Assembly (NCBI RefSeq): GCF_029626035.1
Contig: NZ_JARUBE010000003.1
Location: 3,162,001 to 3,226,000 of the forward strand
Direction: 5' to 3'
Origin: Micromonospora sp. WMMD980
GTDB taxonomy: Bacteria > Actinomycetota > Actinomycetes > Mycobacteriales > Micromonosporaceae
Length of the DNA: 64,000 nt
The notes beneath the pieces were generated by a model. That model made no database searches. It was given only the letters and a program-made list of their open reading frames with translations, and was not told the DNA's origin. Made by a program: the position numbers and the translations under genes. Of the stretch, positions 32,091 through 40,618 are shown in pieces. The stretch's first letter is position 1. Each line of letters opens with the position of its first letter.

Positions 32091-33125
32091 TCAGACGAGG
32101 TCGGCTTCGCGGAGGAGCTTCCAAAGGCCGGCGCCGTCGGGGGCGCTCAGCCACTTCTGGCCCACCGGGCCGGACGAGGAACGGCCCGCCGGCGCGGGCA
32201 GGCTGCCGGCGAGCACCGACTGGGTCGGCGACAACCGCCGGATCGCCACACCCGCCACGTTGTCCGGGTGGGCGGCGGCGAACTCCCGGTAGATCTCCTG
32301 GTCGTGCTGCCCGTCGTCGCCGATGAGCAGCCAGCGCACCTCGGGAAACTCCCGGGCCAGCCGGGCCAGCGTGGCCCGCTTGTGCTCGCGGCCGCTGCGG
32401 AACCAGCGGTCGGCGGTCGGCCCCCAGTCGGTGAGCAGCAGCGGCCCGGCCGGATAGAGGTGCCGGGACAGGAACCGGGTCAGCGTCGGCGCGACGTTCC
32501 AGGCGCCGGTGGAGAGGTAGAAGACCGGCGCGCCGGGGTGGGCGGTGGCCAGGCGCTCGTAGAGCACCGCCATGCCGGGCACGGCGGTGCGGGCGTGCTC
32601 GTCGAGGACGAACGTGTTCCACGCGGCGAGCATCGGCCGGGGCAGCGCGGTCACCATGACCGTGTCGTCGATGTCGGAGAGGATGCCGAAGCGCACGGTG
32701 GGGTCGAGGATGCGGACCAGCGCCTCGACCGGCTCGGCGTCGGCCACGGCGAGGCGCACGCAGCCCCAGCCGGGGGTGAAGTCGCCCTTGACGACGGTGT
32801 CCACGAAGCCGCTCCGGTCCGCCGTCACCTCTTGGCGGACGCCGTTGACCTCGATGCTGACCTGGGCGTGCTTGGCCGGGAGGGTGGCGAAGCTACGCCA
32901 GCCGCGCACCTTCTCCAGCCGGTCGCGGCGGTCCGGGCGGCCCAGCAGCACCCGGCAGAGCACCCGCGCCCAGCCGGGGGCGCCGTACCCGGCGTACGCG
33001 ATGATGTTGGGCTGCCATCCGGTGCGCCGCAGCCGGCGCTCGACCAGGCCGTGCAGCGCGTCCTCGATGCGCGCGGCCCGGTGCAGCGGGGGCACGGCGA
33101 GCTGGTCCGGTGGTGTGGGTGGCAC
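32091..33125 (-). CDS. App1-like phosphatase (DUF2183, HAD-type)
   Basis: The 344-aa protein has a first domain of about 160 residues (including IIAYAGYGAPGWARVL and LPAKHAQVSIEVNG). A DUF2183 domain follows, with FGILSDIDDTVMVTALPRP (the DxDxT loop), PVFYLSTGAWNV and LLLTDWGP, and KRATLARLAREFPEVRWLLIGDDGQHD with the last acidic pair. Yeast App1 is a phosphatidate phosphatase; the bacterial substrates are unknown. The GTG at 33125 is a best guess as no ribosome site is clear; a GTG further in, before PPLHRAARIED, is possible. No signal peptide. It diverges from a membrane-protein gene. Confidence 0.85.
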   Translation of the reverse strand: MPPTPPDQLAVPPLHRAARIEDALHGLVERRLRRTGWQPNIIAYAGYGAPGWARVLCRVLLGRPDRRDRLEKVRGWRSFATLPAKHAQVSIEVNGVRQEVTADRSGFVDTVVKGDFTPGWGCVRLAVADAEPVEALVRILDPTVRFGILSDIDDTVMVTALPRPMLAAWNTFVLDEHARTAVPGMAVLYERLATAHPGAPVFYLSTGAWNVAPTLTRFLSRHLYPAGPLLLTDWGPTADRWFRSGREHKRATLARLAREFPEVRWLLIGDDGQHDQEIYREFAAAHPDNVAGVAIRRLSPTQSVLAGSLPAPAGRSSSGPVGQKWLSAPDGAGLWKLLREADLV

Positions 33126-33245
33126 GTAGCAACACTGCCACAACCGGCGGAGCCCGGCCACGCGAGTGATCTGGACCGATCCACCCCGACACCGGGTCAC
33201 CCGCGTGTCACACTGCGTTCGCAGGCGACGACGGGGGCGTGGGTC

Positions 33246-34835
33246 GTGTCGACAGCAGGGCGCAACCCGGACCGCCCGGCGCTGGTGGCGCTGCTGATGG
33301 GCGCGGCGGGGGTCGGCTACCGGCTGGTGCTGACCCTGCTCACGGTGCCCGCCTCGAACAGCGACGAGGCGACGTTCGGCCTGGCCGCCCTGCACATCGC
33401 CGGCGGCCACGAACGGCCGGTCTTCCTCTACGGGCAGCACTACATGGGCGTGCTGGAGTCGTATCTGGCCGCACCGCTGGTGGGCGTCGGCGGGGCGAGC
33501 TGGCCGCTGCTGCGGCTGCCGCTGCTCGCGCTGTACGCGGCCTTCCTGTGGCTGGCGTACCGGCTGACCCGGCGGCTCTTCTCCGGATGGCTGGCCGTGG
33601 TCGTGGTGGGCCTGCTGGCGCTGGGGTCGGAGCGGGTGGTCCGCGACCAGCTCACCGTGGTCGGCGGCCGGCCCGAGGTCAAGCCCGCGGTGCTGGCGCT
33701 GCTGCTGATCGCGGTCGCGCTCGGCGAGCGGCGGGTCCGGCACCGCTGGGTCGCCACCGGCGCGTTCGGGCTGCTCGCCGGCTTGGCGCTCTGGTCGGAC
33801 TGGTTGATCGCGCCTTACCTGTTGGTGGCCGTGGTGGCGCTGGTGCTGGCCGCCCCGCGGGACCTGGTCGGCTGGCCGGGCGTGCTGCTGGTGGCCGGTT
33901 TCGCGGTCGGGATCGCGCCGATGGTAAAGGACAACGTCGTGGCGCCGCCCGGGCAGGACTCGCTGTCCGTGTTCCGGGAGATCAGCACGAAGGACGGGGT
34001 GACCCCGTCGGTGGCCGAGCGGCTGCACGGCGGGCTGCTGGAGGGGGTGCCGCTGGCCTCCGGGCTGTGCCCGATGGATGGCTGCGCGAGTTGGGCGCGG
34101 TGGTTCGGGGTGCTCTACCCGGTGCTGCTGGTGGCCGCCGCCGGGCTCGGCGTGGTCGCGTACCGCCGGGCCGTGGATCCGGCCGCGCGGGTCCGGGCCG
34201 TCGCGATCCTCGCCCTGGTCGCCGGCGCGGCGGTGACGCTGCTGGCGTACGTGCGCAGCCCGCTCGCCGCGACCGACCCGCTGGGGGACGCCCGCTACCT
34301 GTCGGTGTTGCAGATCTCGCTGCCGGCGGTGCTCTGGCCGCTCTGGCTGGCCGCCGCGCACGCGCTGCGGGCGACCGCGTCCCGGGCGGCCCGGCTGGGC
34401 GGCGCCGCGGCCGGCGCGGTGCTGGCCGGGCTCACCGTCGCCGCGCTGGCCGGCACGCTTCTGTTCCTGGCCGGCGTGCCGGGGGTACGGGCCGAGGAAC
34501 GGTCCGCCCGCCGGCTCGCCGACGCGGTGCGGCAGGCCGGCCTGCACGAGGTGTACGGGGACTACTGGACCTGCAACCGGCTGACCTTCAACACCGGTGA
34601 GGCGGTGGCCTGCGGGGTGCTGGACGGCAACCTCACACCGGGGCAGAACCGGTACCCGGCGTACTGGCGGCGGGTGGGGCAGGCGGTGCGACCCGGCTAC
34701 GTGGTGGCGGTCGGGTCGCCGGCGGAACGCGTGCTGCGCCGGCTGCTGGGCGACCGGGCGGACGCGGCGGTGGTGGCCGAGGTCGCCGGGAGTCGCGTGT
34801 ACCACCCGGAACGTGCCGTGCGTCCGTGGCGCTGA
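33246..34835 (+). CDS. Multi-pass membrane protein, GT-C-like
   Basis: The 529-aa protein has about ten hydrophobic segments up to residue 425, then a soluble C-terminal domain (ERSARRLADAVRQAGLHEVYGDYW and on). After the first segment comes ASNSDEATFGLAALHIAGG, an acidic loop like the catalytic aspartate loop of GT-C glycosyltransferases (GT39/PMT-like). QHYMGVLESYLAAPLVG follows. It may transfer a sugar from a polyprenyl phosphate outside the membrane. The GTG at 33246 has a GGGGG stretch upstream. Function is inferred from layout, not from a firm match. Confidence 0.65.
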   Translation: MSTAGRNPDRPALVALLMGAAGVGYRLVLTLLTVPASNSDEATFGLAALHIAGGHERPVFLYGQHYMGVLESYLAAPLVGVGGASWPLLRLPLLALYAAFLWLAYRLTRRLFSGWLAVVVVGLLALGSERVVRDQLTVVGGRPEVKPAVLALLLIAVALGERRVRHRWVATGAFGLLAGLALWSDWLIAPYLLVAVVALVLAAPRDLVGWPGVLLVAGFAVGIAPMVKDNVVAPPGQDSLSVFREISTKDGVTPSVAERLHGGLLEGVPLASGLCPMDGCASWARWFGVLYPVLLVAAAGLGVVAYRRAVDPAARVRAVAILALVAGAAVTLLAYVRSPLAATDPLGDARYLSVLQISLPAVLWPLWLAAAHALRATASRAARLGGAAAGAVLAGLTVAALAGTLLFLAGVPGVRAEERSARRLADAVRQAGLHEVYGDYWTCNRLTFNTGEAVACGVLDGNLTPGQNRYPAYWRRVGQAVRPGYVVAVGSPAERVLRRLLGDRADAAVVAEVAGSRVYHPERAVRPWR

Positions 34836-34845
34836 ACCCGGCCCG

Positions 34846-34851
34846 TACGCT
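34846..34851 (+). promoter_or_regulatory. Leaderless -10 candidate for yaaA (TACGCT)
   Basis: TACGCT ends six bases before the GTG at 34858, in the 22-base gap after the membrane-protein gene. No ribosome site is visible. Confidence 0.38.
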
Positions 34852-34857
34852 GTGCCG

Positions 34858-35655
34858 GTGCTCATCCTGCTGCCCCCGTCCGAGGGCAAGGCCGAGGCCG
34901 GCGCCGGCCGACGGCTGGACCTGTCCCGGCTGTCGCTGTCGGAGCTGAACCCGGCCCGGGAGGCGGTGCTGGCCGCGCTCGTGGATTTCTGCGCCGGCCC
35001 GGACGAGGCGGCGGCCCGCGAGGCGCTGGGTCTGAGCGAGGGGCAGCGCGGCGAGCTGCGACGCAACGCGCGGCTGCGGGCGGCGGCCACCACGCCGGCC
35101 GGGCGGCTCTACACCGGGGTGCTCTACGAGGCGCTCGACCTGGGCAGCCTGCCGGCCGCGGCGGAGCGGGCCGCCCGGCGGTCGGTGCTGATCAGCTCCG
35201 GCCTGTGGGGCGCGGTGCGGCTCGCCGACCGGGTCCCGCCCTACCGCTGCCCGGTCGGTGCGCGGCTGCCGGGCGTCGGCGCGCTGTCGGCGTACTGGCG
35301 GGCGGCGCTCGGGGCGGCGATGACCACGGCGGCCGGCCGCGGGCCGGTGCTGGACCTGCGCTCCGGCGCGTACGCGGCCACCTGGACGCCGCGGGGGGCG
35401 CTCGCCGAGCGCACCGTGACCGTGCGGGTGCTGCACGAGCGGACGGTCGACGGGGCGCCGGTGCGGTCGGTGGTGAGTCACTTCAACAAGGCCACCAAGG
35501 GCCGGCTGGTGCGCGACCTGCTCCTCGCCGGCGCCCGGCCGCGCACCGCCGACGCGCTCGTCGGGGCGCTGCGCGAGTTGAAGTACACGGTCGAGGAGGC
35601 GCCCCGGGCGGCCGGCCGGCCCCGGCAGGTCGACGTGGTGGTCGCCGACCTCTGA
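34858..35655 (+). CDS. yaaA: YaaA family (DUF328) peroxide stress protein
   Basis: The 265-aa protein starts with LILLPPSEGKAE, the hallmark of YaaA. Other conserved parts are LYTGVLYEALDL, LISSGLWGAVRLADRVPPYR and SHFNKATKGRLVRDLL. E. coli YaaA lowers free iron during hydrogen peroxide stress; it binds DNA in vitro. The GTG at 34858 matches the family N-terminus; a GTG two codons earlier is also possible. A leaderless start fits. Its neighbours do not suggest a specific role. Confidence 0.93.
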   Translation: MLILLPPSEGKAEAGAGRRLDLSRLSLSELNPAREAVLAALVDFCAGPDEAAAREALGLSEGQRGELRRNARLRAAATTPAGRLYTGVLYEALDLGSLPAAAERAARRSVLISSGLWGAVRLADRVPPYRCPVGARLPGVGALSAYWRAALGAAMTTAAGRGPVLDLRSGAYAATWTPRGALAERTVTVRVLHERTVDGAPVRSVVSHFNKATKGRLVRDLLLAGARPRTADALVGALRELKYTVEEAPRAAGRPRQVDVVVADL

Positions 35656-35752
35656 GCGCAAGTTTTGCTCAAGGCTCGGGCGCAGCGGTTCCCCGGCCCG
35701 GCGTGGCAGGCCACGGTAGAGGCACCACCACGCCGACCAAGGAGCTGTGCCG

Positions 35753-36409
35753 ATGCTCTCCGAGCCCACCACGCTGCTCGACCGGCCCCGCCCGTCGTCG
35801 CCGCCCCCGCCGCCACTGGACTGGTTGACCCTGGCCGACGCGTTCGAGGTCGCCTGCCTGGTGCGCTGCACGCCGCCACCGGCCGCCGATCTCCGCCGGA
35901 TCGACGTGGGTCCCTACCGGGGCGGCATCGCCGAGTTCAACCGGGAGGACGCGGCGCGCCGGATGCGGCAGCTGCTGCGCCGGCTCGACGTGCCGGTGGA
36001 GCACGAGCTGACCACGGGTGGCCTGCGCCGCCGCTACGAGCTGCACCGGCTGTCGGTGCCCCGGGAACACCGCTCGGCGTACGCGAATCTGCTGGCGGCC
36101 GGCTGGCGGCAGGGCCGCCGGGAGCTGCTCGGCGGTCCGGTGCCGGGCGCCTCGACGGCCCGCCGGCTGTGGCGTCCCCGGCTGGCGGCCTCGGCCTGGC
36201 GGGCGGCGCTGCTCGCCGGCGGCCGGCACGTACGCCGGCACTGCCTCGGCATCCGGCTGGCCGACCGCGACCTGGCGGCGGTGCTGGTGCGCGGCGCGGC
36301 GCTGCTGGAGGTGCCGGCGGTGCTGCGGCCGGGGTCGGGCTGTTTCCTGGTGAGCGTCCCCAACGGTGAGCACCGGGCCCGGATCACCGAGAGCGCCACG
36401 CTGGGCTGA
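35753..36409 (+). CDS. Hypothetical protein with WhiA-like LAGLIDADG features
   Basis: I do not firmly recognise this 218-aa protein. After a proline run (PSSPPPPPLDW) it has two similar-sized alpha/beta halves. The first has GPYRGGIAEFNREDAARRMRQLLRRL, the second LAASAWRAALLAGGRHVRRH followed by VRGAALLEVPAVLR. The order, strand then paired arginine-rich helix, and the phrase AWRAALLAGG recall the degenerate LAGLIDADG domain in WhiA (AAWRGAFLAHG). No helix-turn-helix end like that of WhiA is visible. The ATG at 35753 has AAGGAG eight bases upstream. Arginine content (over one in seven residues) suits nucleic-acid binding. This is only a tentative reading. Confidence 0.5.
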   Translation: MLSEPTTLLDRPRPSSPPPPPLDWLTLADAFEVACLVRCTPPPAADLRRIDVGPYRGGIAEFNREDAARRMRQLLRRLDVPVEHELTTGGLRRRYELHRLSVPREHRSAYANLLAAGWRQGRRELLGGPVPGASTARRLWRPRLAASAWRAALLAGGRHVRRHCLGIRLADRDLAAVLVRGAALLEVPAVLRPGSGCFLVSVPNGEHRARITESATLG

Positions 36410-36466
36410 CCGCCGCCGGGCGGGCGGGCTTGCGCGGTGGCGGGTGCACGGCGCAGAGTGCCTCCC

Positions 36467-37417
36467 GTGAGCCGACCCTGGTCTGCCCGCGGCCGGTGCC
36501 GGGCCGCGGCCCCGCTGGCATTGCTGCTGCTCGTCGCCGGCCTGGTCGGCTGCCGCGACGAACCCGCCGAGCCGGTGCGGATCCGGATCGCCACGGGCAG
36601 CCCGACCGCCGTCTACCACGCGTTCGGCCAGTCGCTGGCCGCCCTGCTCAACCGGGAGCTGCCCGGAGTCCGGGCCGAGGTGCTGGTCACCGCGGCCTCC
36701 GCGCAGAACGTCCGGCTGGTCGGCGCCGGCGACGCGGAGCTGGGGTTCACCCAGGCCGACGTGCTTCCGCCCCGCGAGCCGGAGCATCCGAGGGTGCTCG
36801 CCGTGGCCCGGGTCTACGACGACCTGCTGCACCTGGTGACCACCGCCGGTGGCCCGGTGCGGACGCTCGCCGACCTGCGCGGCCGGCGGGTCTCGGTGGG
36901 CGCCGACGGATCCGGCACCGAGGTCACCGCCACCCGGCTGCTCGCGGTGGCGCAGCTCGGCGGCGACCGGGTACGCCAGGAGCACCTGGGGTTGGACGAC
37001 TCGGTGACCGCCCTGCGCGAGGGGCGGATCGACGCGTTCTTCTTCTCCGGCGGCCTGCCGGTACGCGGCGTCGCCGACCTGGCCCAGCGGACCTCGCTGC
37101 GGATGGTCGAGCTGGGCGACTGGACCGAGCCGTTGCGCCGCGCGTACGGGCAGGTCTACGTGACCCGCGACATTCCCCGTTCGGTCTACCGGGCGGAGCC
37201 GGTCAGCACGGTGGCGAACCCGAACTACCTGATCGTCAACGCGGGCCTGCCCACCGCGCTGGTGCGAGACCTGACGCGGCTGCTGATGGACCGGCGCGAG
37301 GAGCTGGCCGCGGCGCATCCGGCGGCCGGTCGGATGAGCCCCCGGTCGGCGATCGTGACCACCCCGCTGCCGCTGCACCCGGGCGCGGGACAGTGGTACC
37401 GCGACACCAAGCCGTGA
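36467..37417 (+). CDS. TAXI-family TRAP-type solute-binding lipoprotein
   Basis: The 316-aa product has an N-terminal signal with lipobox LVAGLVGC (cysteine near residue 24), so it should be anchored outside the membrane. The mature part starts RIRIATGSPTAVYHAFGQSL, the TAXI signature region, then VLVTAASAQNVRLVGAGDAELGF and GRRVSVGADGSGTEVTA. The end, NYLIVNAGLPTALVRDLT, fits the family. No TRAP membrane subunit (fused DctQM) is nearby. Instead its 3' end converges on a sensor kinase gene with a six-base gap. It may be the ligand sensor for that kinase. The GTG at 36467 gives the best signal peptide; GTGs at 36437 and 36458 are alternatives. Confidence 0.82.
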   Translation: MSRPWSARGRCRAAAPLALLLLVAGLVGCRDEPAEPVRIRIATGSPTAVYHAFGQSLAALLNRELPGVRAEVLVTAASAQNVRLVGAGDAELGFTQADVLPPREPEHPRVLAVARVYDDLLHLVTTAGGPVRTLADLRGRRVSVGADGSGTEVTATRLLAVAQLGGDRVRQEHLGLDDSVTALREGRIDAFFFSGGLPVRGVADLAQRTSLRMVELGDWTEPLRRAYGQVYVTRDIPRSVYRAEPVSTVANPNYLIVNAGLPTALVRDLTRLLMDRREELAAAHPAAGRMSPRSAIVTTPLPLHPGAGQWYRDTKP

Positions 37418-37423
37418 GCGCGC

Positions 37424-38860
37424 TCAGCGGCCGACCGGCTCGCCGTGGCGCTCCGGCGTGTCCGTGCGGTCGTCCGGATCGGCCGGATCCTCGGGCGGCG
37501 CCGGGAAACACAGCTCGGCGACCAGCCCCCGCGACTCGCCCTGGCGCATGGTGAGCCGGCCGTCCGACGCGTCGACGAGCACCGCGGCGATGGTCAGCCC
37601 CAACCCCGCCCCGTCCACGTTCTGCGCGTCCGGGGCCCGCCAGAACCGCTCGGTGGCCTGGTCGAGTTGGCTGGCCGTCATGCCGGGGCCGGTGTCCCGC
37701 ACGGTCAGCTCCGTCCCGCCGGCGGTGGGGCGGACGGTCACCGTCACCTCTCCCCCGGCGCCGCTGAACTTGACCGCGTTGTCGATGAGCGCGTCGAGGG
37801 CCTGGTCGATGGCGGTCGGCACGGTCCGCGCGTACGTCGGCGCGTCGCCCGGGTCGAGCCGCAGGGCGACCTCCCGGTGCCGGGCCAGCGGCAGCCAGGC
37901 CGCGACCCGGGACGCGGCCACCGCACCGGCGTCCACGGTGACCCGCTGGTTCTCCTCCCGTTCGGCCCGGGCCAGGGTGAGCAGCGCGTCGAGCACGGTG
38001 GCCAGCCGGTCGGTCTCCTCCAGCGCCAGCCGGTGCTCGGCCCGGCCGTCCGGGTCGGTGAGGCTGGGCCCCAGTTCCTCCACCCGCAGCCGCAACGCGG
38101 TCAACGGGTTGCGGAGCTGGTGGCTGGCGTGCGCGACGAAGGCCCGCTGCCGGTCCATCACGTCGGAGACCGCGTCGACCATGTCGTTGAAGCTGGTCGC
38201 CAACCGGCGCAGCTCGGGCGGGCCGAGCCGGGGCCGGACCCGGGCGGTGCGGCGCCCCTCGGCGATCTCGTGGGTCGCGGTGTCCAGCTCGGTGACCGGG
38301 CGCAGCACCCAACCGGCCAACCCGAACGCGGTGGAGACACAGGCCAGCACCGCGAGCAGGCCGATGCCGGCGAGCATCAGCCACCACATGGTGACGGTGC
38401 GCCGCACCGGACCGGCCGGGGTGGTGGTGACCACCGCGCCGAGCACCTCGCCGCCGTCGTTGATCGGCACGGCGGTCACCAGCGGCCCGGCCGCCCAGGG
38501 CCAGACCGACTCGGGGCCGCTGAACTGCTGCCCGGACAGCGCGGTGTCGACCGCCGGCCCGGTGCCCCCGCCCGGATCCCACCGGGCCGAGGCGGCCACG
38601 GTGCGACGGTCGCGGTCCACCACGGCCGCGCCGATGCGGTAGAGGTCGTCGTAGGCGGCCAACTCGCCGCCCAGCGGGCCGGGGCTGCCACCGCGCAGCG
38701 CCGGGCCGGCGAGCGAGGCGAAGCGGGTGGCGTCGGCGAGCCGGTCCGCGCGCACCCGGTCGGTCTCCCGGGAGGCGAGCGTGACCGCCAGTGGGGTCTC
38801 CAACGCGAACAGCACCAGCACCATCAGCAGCAGGTAGCTGATCACCAGCCGGCGGCGCAC
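37424..38860 (-). CDS. Sensor histidine kinase
   Basis: The 478-aa membrane kinase begins with a segment at 5-28 and a second at about 158-185. Between them is an extracytoplasmic domain of about 130 residues. A HAMP linker (LRPVTELDTATHEIAEG) leads to the phosphoacceptor H247 in FVAHASHQLRNPLTALRLR. The ATPase part has the N box LDALIDNAVKFSG, the G1 box VRDTGPGM, and GAGLGLTIAAVL. The response regulator gene lies upstream on the same strand with ten bases between. Ligand unknown; the adjacent TAXI lipoprotein is a candidate. Confidence 0.94.
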   Translation of the reverse strand: MRRRLVISYLLLMVLVLFALETPLAVTLASRETDRVRADRLADATRFASLAGPALRGGSPGPLGGELAAYDDLYRIGAAVVDRDRRTVAASARWDPGGGTGPAVDTALSGQQFSGPESVWPWAAGPLVTAVPINDGGEVLGAVVTTTPAGPVRRTVTMWWLMLAGIGLLAVLACVSTAFGLAGWVLRPVTELDTATHEIAEGRRTARVRPRLGPPELRRLATSFNDMVDAVSDVMDRQRAFVAHASHQLRNPLTALRLRVEELGPSLTDPDGRAEHRLALEETDRLATVLDALLTLARAEREENQRVTVDAGAVAASRVAAWLPLARHREVALRLDPGDAPTYARTVPTAIDQALDALIDNAVKFSGAGGEVTVTVRPTAGGTELTVRDTGPGMTASQLDQATERFWRAPDAQNVDGAGLGLTIAAVLVDASDGRLTMRQGESRGLVAELCFPAPPEDPADPDDRTDTPERHGEPVGR

Positions 38861-38870
38861 CCGGGCCCCC

Positions 38871-39527
38871 TCACGCGGCGCGGAGCCGGTAGCCGACCCC
38901 GCGGACGGTCTCCACCAGCGTCGAGTCGCCGAGCTTGCCGCGCAGCGAGCCGACGTGCACCTCGACGGTGTGCCGGTCGGCCCAGACGGTGCCCCAGACG
39001 TCGAGCAGGATCCGGTCCCGCGGCACGGCCACCCCGGGCTGGCGGGCCAGCGACAGCAGGATGTCGAACTCCTTACGGGTCAGCGTCACCGCCCGCCCGG
39101 CCACGCTCACCGTCCGGCCGCCCACGTCGATGCGGACCGGGCCCGCCTCGATCAGGTTGCGTTCCGGCACGGTGTGCGACGCCCGGCGCAGCACCGCCTC
39201 GATCCGGGCCTGCAACTCCACCATCGAGAACGGCTTCACCACGTAGTCGTCGGCGCCCAGCCGCAGGCCCAGGACGCGGTCGCGTTCCTCGCCCCGGGCG
39301 GTCACCGCGATGATGCCGAGTTGGCTGCTGCGCCGGCGCAGCTCCCGGCACAGGTCGGTGCCGTCGCCGTCGGGCAGGGTCAGATCGAGCAGCACCAGGT
39401 CGCAGGGGGCGGCGGAGAGCGCGGCGGCCACGGTGGCGGCGTGCTCCACCTGGTAGCCACGGCGGGTCAGCGCGGAGGACAGCGCGGCGGCGACCCGACG
39501 GTCGTCCTCGACCAGGAGGATCCGCAC
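38871..39527 (-). CDS. OmpR-type response regulator
   Basis: The 218-aa protein has a receiver domain (RILLVEDDRRVAAALSSAL, phospho-acceptor D48 in LVLLDLTLPDGDG, and conserved lysine in DDYVVKPF). A winged-helix DNA-binding domain follows (from about 125: TLTRKEFDILLSLARQPG, RHTVEVHVGSLRGKLG, VRGVGYRL). The GTG at 39527 has GGAGG about seven bases upstream. First gene of the pair with the kinase. Confidence 0.96.
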   Translation of the reverse strand: MRILLVEDDRRVAAALSSALTRRGYQVEHAATVAAALSAAPCDLVLLDLTLPDGDGTDLCRELRRRSSQLGIIAVTARGEERDRVLGLRLGADDYVVKPFSMVELQARIEAVLRRASHTVPERNLIEAGPVRIDVGGRTVSVAGRAVTLTRKEFDILLSLARQPGVAVPRDRILLDVWGTVWADRHTVEVHVGSLRGKLGDSTLVETVRGVGYRLRAA

Positions 39528-39599
39528 CCGTGCCTCCGTTCGCCGGCGGTGTTGCCCTGGGAATGGTGGCAGACGCGCCGCCGCCACGCGAGACCGCTC

Positions 39600-39605
39600 T
39601 ACGCT
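39600..39605 (+). promoter_or_regulatory. Leaderless -10 candidate (TACGCT) for the DUF952 gene
   Basis: TACGCT ends six bases before GTG 39612, repeating the exact hexamer and spacing seen at yaaA. This favours 39612 over the GTG at 39609. Confidence 0.38.
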
Positions 39606-39611
39606 GCGGTG

Positions 39612-40016
39612 GTGATCTACAAGATTCTGGCCGACGACGAGTGGCGGCAGGCACGGGCGGACGGACGGTTCGCCGGCTCCGCGCTGGACCGGCAGGACGG
39701 CTACCTGCACCTCTCCGCTGCCGACCAGGTGGTGGAGACCGCGCGTCGACACTTCGGCGGGGTCACCGGGCTCACCCTGCTCGCCGTGGACGAGGCGCGG
39801 CTCGGCGACGCGCTGCGCTGGGAGGCGTCCCGCGGCGGGGCGCTCTTCCCGCACCTGTACGGCGCGCTGCCGGTGGACGCGGTGGTCGCGGCGCATCCGC
39901 TGCCGGCGGACCGGCCGCCCGCCGACGCGGTGGCCGAACTGCTCGGCCGAGGTGCTCGTTATGCTGCGTCGAGCCCCGCCCGACGGCGCGACGCGCCCCG
40001 CCACGATGCGAGTTGA
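39612..40016 (+). CDS. DUF952 family protein
   Basis: The 134-aa protein begins VIYKILADDEWRQA and has GYLHLSAADQVVETARRHF, then LALDE-like VDEARL and LRWEASRGGALFPHLYGAL. These are the DUF952 hallmarks. The fold is related to ADP-ribosyl-type folds in some analyses, but the function is unknown. The C-terminal 25 residues (RYAASSPARRRDAPRHDAS) are Arg-rich and extend past the usual end. Its stop is one base before the WbpD start, so the two may be cotranscribed. Confidence 0.85.
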   Translation: MIYKILADDEWRQARADGRFAGSALDRQDGYLHLSAADQVVETARRHFGGVTGLTLLAVDEARLGDALRWEASRGGALFPHLYGALPVDAVVAAHPLPADRPPADAVAELLGRGARYAASSPARRRDAPRHDAS

Positions 40017-40017
40017 G

Positions 40018-40560
40018 ATGACTGACAGCAACGACCGGTCCGCCTCCGTCTTCGTCCACCCGACGGCCGACGTGGAGTCCGGTGCCCGGGTCGGCGACGG
40101 CACCAAGGTCTGGCACCTGGCGCACATCCGGTCGAGCGCCCAGGTCGGTGCCGGCTGTGTGATCGGCCGCAACGTCTACGTCGACGCGAGCGTCACCGTC
40201 GGCGACCGCGTGAAGATCCAGAACAACGTCTCGGTCTACCAGGGCGTGACCATCGAGGACGAGGTCTTCGTCGGCCCGTGCGCGGTGTTCACCAACGACT
40301 TCCGACCGCGCGCCCAGAATCCGGACTGGACGATCACCCCGACGCTGGTCCGCCGGGGCGCCTCGATCGGCGCCAACGCCACGCTGGTCTGCGGCATCGA
40401 GGTCGGCGAGTACGCGATGATCGCCGCCGGCTCGGTGGTCACCCGGGACGTCCGGCCCTACCAGTTGGTGGCCGGCAACCCGGCCCGGCCGAAGGGCTGG
40501 GTCGACGAGAAGGGCGAGGTCGTCTCCCGCGACGTCGACAACCCGCCGCACCAGGGCTGA
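40018..40560 (+). CDS. wbpD: WbpD-like N-acetyltransferase (left-handed beta-helix)
   Basis: The 180-aa enzyme is made almost entirely of hexapeptide repeats: VHPTADVESGARVGDGTKVW, IRSSAQVGAGCVIGRNVYV and VKIQNNVSVYQGVTIEDEVF. GPCAVFTNDFRPRAQ matches WbpD, which acetylates the 3-amino group of UDP-GlcNAc3NA using acetyl-CoA. The active histidine of the family is expected within WHLAHIR. WbpB-, WbpE- and WbpI-like genes follow further right on both strands. The ATG at 40018 is preferred over upstream ATGs because the family begins shortly before VHPTA. A hairpin terminator follows directly. Confidence 0.87.
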   Translation: MTDSNDRSASVFVHPTADVESGARVGDGTKVWHLAHIRSSAQVGAGCVIGRNVYVDASVTVGDRVKIQNNVSVYQGVTIEDEVFVGPCAVFTNDFRPRAQNPDWTITPTLVRRGASIGANATLVCGIEVGEYAMIAAGSVVTRDVRPYQLVAGNPARPKGWVDEKGEVVSRDVDNPPHQG

Positions 40561-40569
40561 GCACACGCA

Positions 40570-40602
40570 AGGGGGCGACGACCGGTCCGGTCGTCGCCCC
40601 CT
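40570..40602. terminator. Bidirectional hairpin terminator
   Basis: AGGGGGCGACGACC (40570-40583) pairs perfectly with GGTCGTCGCCCCCT (40589-40602). It sits between the convergent wbpD and TagF-like genes. Confidence 0.78.
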
Positions 40603-40618
40603 GGCGTCGGTGGGCCGG

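Noticed and set aside
32091..35093. 1000-codon reading extending the App1-like gene
   Set aside because: The extension beyond 33125 runs antisense through the GT-C-like gene and is Pro/Arg/Gln-rich noise.
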